This document shows positions 61,926-64,000 of a DNA stretch of 64,000 nt, in pieces. Both the position numbers and the translations under genes were made by a program. This DNA comes from Octadecabacter sp. SW4 (GTDB lineage: Bacteria; Pseudomonadota; Alphaproteobacteria; Rhodobacterales; Rhodobacteraceae): NCBI RefSeq assembly GCF_008065155.1, contig NZ_CP042819.1:2362922-2426921 (forward strand), given 5' to 3'. Below the pieces are notes generated by a model. That model searched no databases. It saw only the letters and a program-made list of their open reading frames with translations, and was not told the origin of the DNA. Position 1 is the stretch's first letter, and each line of letters begins with the position of its first letter.

Positions 61926-63347
61926 ATGAACACCGACCCTTTTCGCCCATTTGACACGAATCTTGACCAAGATACGGCCCTGTCATTGCTGCGCGAAGCG
62001 GTCGCCGGGGCCGATGACGGGGAGTTATTTCTAGAGCGTCGCCGCGCCGAAGTCCTGGCTTTCGACGATGGGCGGGTCAAGACCGCCAGCTATGACGCCT
62101 CCGAGGGATTCGGCCTGCGCGCCGTGCGTGGTGAAACCGCGGGATATGCGCATTCCACCACTCTGGACGAACATGCCCTGCGCCGCGCCGTGGCGACCGC
62201 CCGCCTGGCCGTGGGCCAAGGCGGCGGCACGCTGGCCGATGCCCCGCCCCGCACCAATCAAAAGCTCTACACCGACAGCGACCCCCTGACCGAAACGACC
62301 TTTCCCGCGAAAATCGACGTCCTGCGCGAGATTGATGCCTTTGCCCGCGCCCTTGATCCCCGCGTGGTGCAGGTCAGCGCGACGATTGCCGCCGCGCACC
62401 AAGAGGTCGTGATCCTGCGCCCCGAAGGCACGGTGGTGACCGATATCCGCCCGATGTCCCGTGTAAACATCAACGTCATCGTCGAACAGGACGGACGCCG
62501 CGAATCCGGTGGCATGGGCGGCGGTGGCCGTGCGGGCCTGATCGGTCTGATCGGGCGCGAGGCTTGGGAACCTGTCGCACGCGAGGCCCTGCGTATCGCC
62601 CTTGTGAACCTTGACGCCGAACCCGCCCCTGCCGGTGTGATGGATGTGGTTCTGGGCAACGGCTGGCCCGGTATCTTGCTGCACGAGGCCGTGGGCCACG
62701 GGCTGGAAGGCGATTTCAACCGCAAAGGCAGCAGTGCCTTCGCCGGCCTGATGGGCCAGCAGGTGGCCGCCAAAGGTGTGACGGTGCTGGATGACGGCAC
62801 GATCCCCGATCGGCGTGGCAGCATCACCGTCGATGACGAAGGCACACCATCGGCCAGAAACGTGCTGATCGAGGACGGCAAGCTGGTCGGCTATATGCAG
62901 GACCGCCAGAACGCCCGCCTGATGGGAGTCGCCCCCACCGGCAACGGACGGCGCGAAAGTTTCGCCCATATCCCGATGCCGCGCATGACCAACACCTACA
63001 TGCTGGGCGGTGATACCGATCCGGCCAGCCTTGTGGCTGACCTCAAGGACGGGATTTACGCGGTCGGCTTTGGTGGCGGACAGGTCGATATCACCAATGG
63101 CAAGTTTGTCTTTAGCTGCACCGAAGCCTACCGCGTCAAGAACGGGGTGGTCGGCGCACCCGTCAAAGGCGCCACCCTGATCGGTGATGGTGCCACGGCG
63201 ATGAAACAAATCCGGGGCATCGGCAACGACATGGCGCTCGACCCCGGCATCGGCAATTGTGGCAAGGCAGGCCAATGGGTGCCCGTAGGTGTCGGCCAGC
63301 CCAGTCTGATGATCGGCGGCTTGACCGTGGGTGGCGCGGCGGCTTGA
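61926..63347 (+). CDS. tldD: TldD metalloprotease
   Basis: 473 aa. VRGETAGYAHSTTLDEHALR, zinc motif LLHEAVGHGLEGDFNRKG (HExxxH), TVDDEGTPSARNVLIEDGKL and FVFSCTEAYRVKNG. Works with TldE/PmbA in peptide processing and antitoxin turnover. Divergent from ctaC. Full length. Confidence 0.95.
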   Translation: MNTDPFRPFDTNLDQDTALSLLREAVAGADDGELFLERRRAEVLAFDDGRVKTASYDASEGFGLRAVRGETAGYAHSTTLDEHALRRAVATARLAVGQGGGTLADAPPRTNQKLYTDSDPLTETTFPAKIDVLREIDAFARALDPRVVQVSATIAAAHQEVVILRPEGTVVTDIRPMSRVNINVIVEQDGRRESGGMGGGGRAGLIGLIGREAWEPVAREALRIALVNLDAEPAPAGVMDVVLGNGWPGILLHEAVGHGLEGDFNRKGSSAFAGLMGQQVAAKGVTVLDDGTIPDRRGSITVDDEGTPSARNVLIEDGKLVGYMQDRQNARLMGVAPTGNGRRESFAHIPMPRMTNTYMLGGDTDPASLVADLKDGIYAVGFGGGQVDITNGKFVFSCTEAYRVKNGVVGAPVKGATLIGDGATAMKQIRGIGNDMALDPGIGNCGKAGQWVPVGVGQPSLMIGGLTVGGAAA

Positions 63348-63871
63348 TAACGGCGCGCCTTCCAGTCTGGCGCACCAATCCGGCAGGGTTTGCCCACAGC
63401 GGCGGACTCCGACTCGCACGCTGGCCAGTCGTCACAGGTAGCCTCGCCGTCGTGCTTGGCGGCCCGATTCTTGGTCGCGGCCTCTGGACCGTAAACGAGG
63501 CGCTTTTTGTCCCGGGCAGCACCGCATACAGCGCCACCGCAATGGCCGCTGCAACCCTCATAGGGTCGTTCCTGTTCTCGTGGATCCTGCTTCTCGTCCT
63601 GATCCCGATTAGCAATTACCTTGCGCGCACTGGCCGCGCCGGATGGGGCGTTGCAGCCATTGTCGGTTTCTACACAGGCTATTTCACAGGTTTTCTGACA
63701 AAGGTCGGCACTGACATCGAACTGCGCGACATTTCCAGCCCCGCCACTGACCTTCCCATCGCCATCGCAGGCCTGCTGCTTGGGCTGATCTATTGGGCCA
63801 CAATCCGTATGCTGCATCCCGCCGTCATCGGCATCCCCGCCACCCAACCAACACCGCTGGCCACCCCATGA
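63344..63871 (+). CDS. Membrane protein, unknown
   Basis: 175 aa from TTG 63344, overlapping the tldD stop (TTGA). Four probable membrane helices (VVTGSLAVVLGGPILGRGLW, AMAAATLIGSFLFSWILLLV, GWGVAAIVGFYTGYFTGFLT, LPIAIAGLLLGLIYWATIRM). No family recognised. Coupled to the next gene by ATGA. Confidence 0.7.
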   Translation: MITARLPVWRTNPAGFAHSGGLRLARWPVVTGSLAVVLGGPILGRGLWTVNEALFVPGSTAYSATAMAAATLIGSFLFSWILLLVLIPISNYLARTGRAGWGVAAIVGFYTGYFTGFLTKVGTDIELRDISSPATDLPIAIAGLLLGLIYWATIRMLHPAVIGIPATQPTPLATP

Positions 63872-64000
63872 CCCGCTGGCCCGCGATCAACACCCCCGTC
63901 GGCGGGCAGCGGTATGTGGCCCCGATGGTCTATGTGGCGCTCGTGACCTTGGTGTTTCTGATCGTTCCTGTTGGCGGGGCCTTGTTAACGCTTATCGCTG
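63868..64000 (+). CDS. Start of a membrane protein (cut by window end)
   Basis: 44 codons from ATG 63868: MTRWPAINTPVGGQRYVAPM then a hydrophobic helix (VYVALVTLVFLIVPVGGALL). Overlaps the preceding stop. Too short to classify. Confidence 0.55.
   Translation, partial: MTRWPAINTPVGGQRYVAPMVYVALVTLVFLIVPVGGALLTLIA

Noticed and set aside
62031..63419. 462-codon open frame antisense to tldD
   Set aside because: tldD is certain from its HExxxH motif; the reverse frame is composition-driven.
1..64000. CRISPR array or rRNA operon
   Set aside because: No regularly spaced direct repeats and no rRNA-like sequence seen anywhere.

Overview
The window looks like the chromosome of a marine Rhodobacteraceae (Roseobacter-group alphaproteobacterium). 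Supporting this are the alphaproteobacterial order PopZ-like gene / tolC / pcm, the aa3-type cytochrome oxidase cluster ctaC-ctaB-68 aa gene-ctaG-ctaE-SURF1 leading into thrC and an M16 protease, a lysC and ptsP neighbourhood, and VirB proteins of the kind carried by roseobacter elements. The genus cannot be fixed from the sequence alone. There are no rRNA genes and no CRISPR array; one tRNA (Cys, GCA) is present.

Region 1 (1-2781) is core: a partial PopZ/DUF2497-like gene, tolC, a protein-L-isoaspartate methyltransferase-like gene, and tRNA-Cys. Region 2 (2782-33321) is a composite genomic island in the 3' end of tRNA-Cys. Three copies of the same 47-bp tRNA 3' segment (2735, 32523, 33275) mark a ~29.8 kb element carrying a tyrosine integrase next to the tRNA, followed by a ~0.75 kb mini-element that has lost its integrase. 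The large element carries small DNA-binding regulators, three IS3-family elements, an EamA transporter, a five-gene phosphorelay cassette (two sensor kinases, two receivers, one Hpt; the first kinase is broken at a G8 tract), and a gutted conjugative type IV secretion system (virB1-B2-B3-B4-lipoprotein-second transglycosylase-virB5-B8-B9-truncated virB10; no virB6, virB11, virD4 or relaxase recognised). It also carries an exonuclease-I-like gene behind a decapitated unknown gene, a hipBA locus with three operators phased at 27 bp, and a replication-protein-like HTH gene containing iteron-like repeats. The segment 7487-17178 is bounded by direct repeats of the 3' end of one T4SS-adjacent gene, which points to IS-mediated rearrangement.

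Region 3 (33322-64000) is core or long-resident DNA: a membrane protein with a possible PilZ-like tail, modABC, Nudix, DUF1178, SDR, lysC, a small membrane protein, a group III truncated haemoglobin with a 51-aa membrane peptide divergent from an NsrR-like regulator, ptsP, EcsC, GNAT, a flavin reductase, an SHMT-like gene divergent from a LysR regulator, SulP, MTA phosphorylase-DUF2927-apt, an FAD-linked oxidase, GNAT, M16 protease, thrC, SURF1 and the cytochrome oxidase cluster, tldD and two membrane proteins. In this part MTA phosphorylase and Apt form an adenine-recycling pair, and the oxidase cluster contains two core subunits (II, III), haem O synthase and two assembly factors in translationally coupled order.
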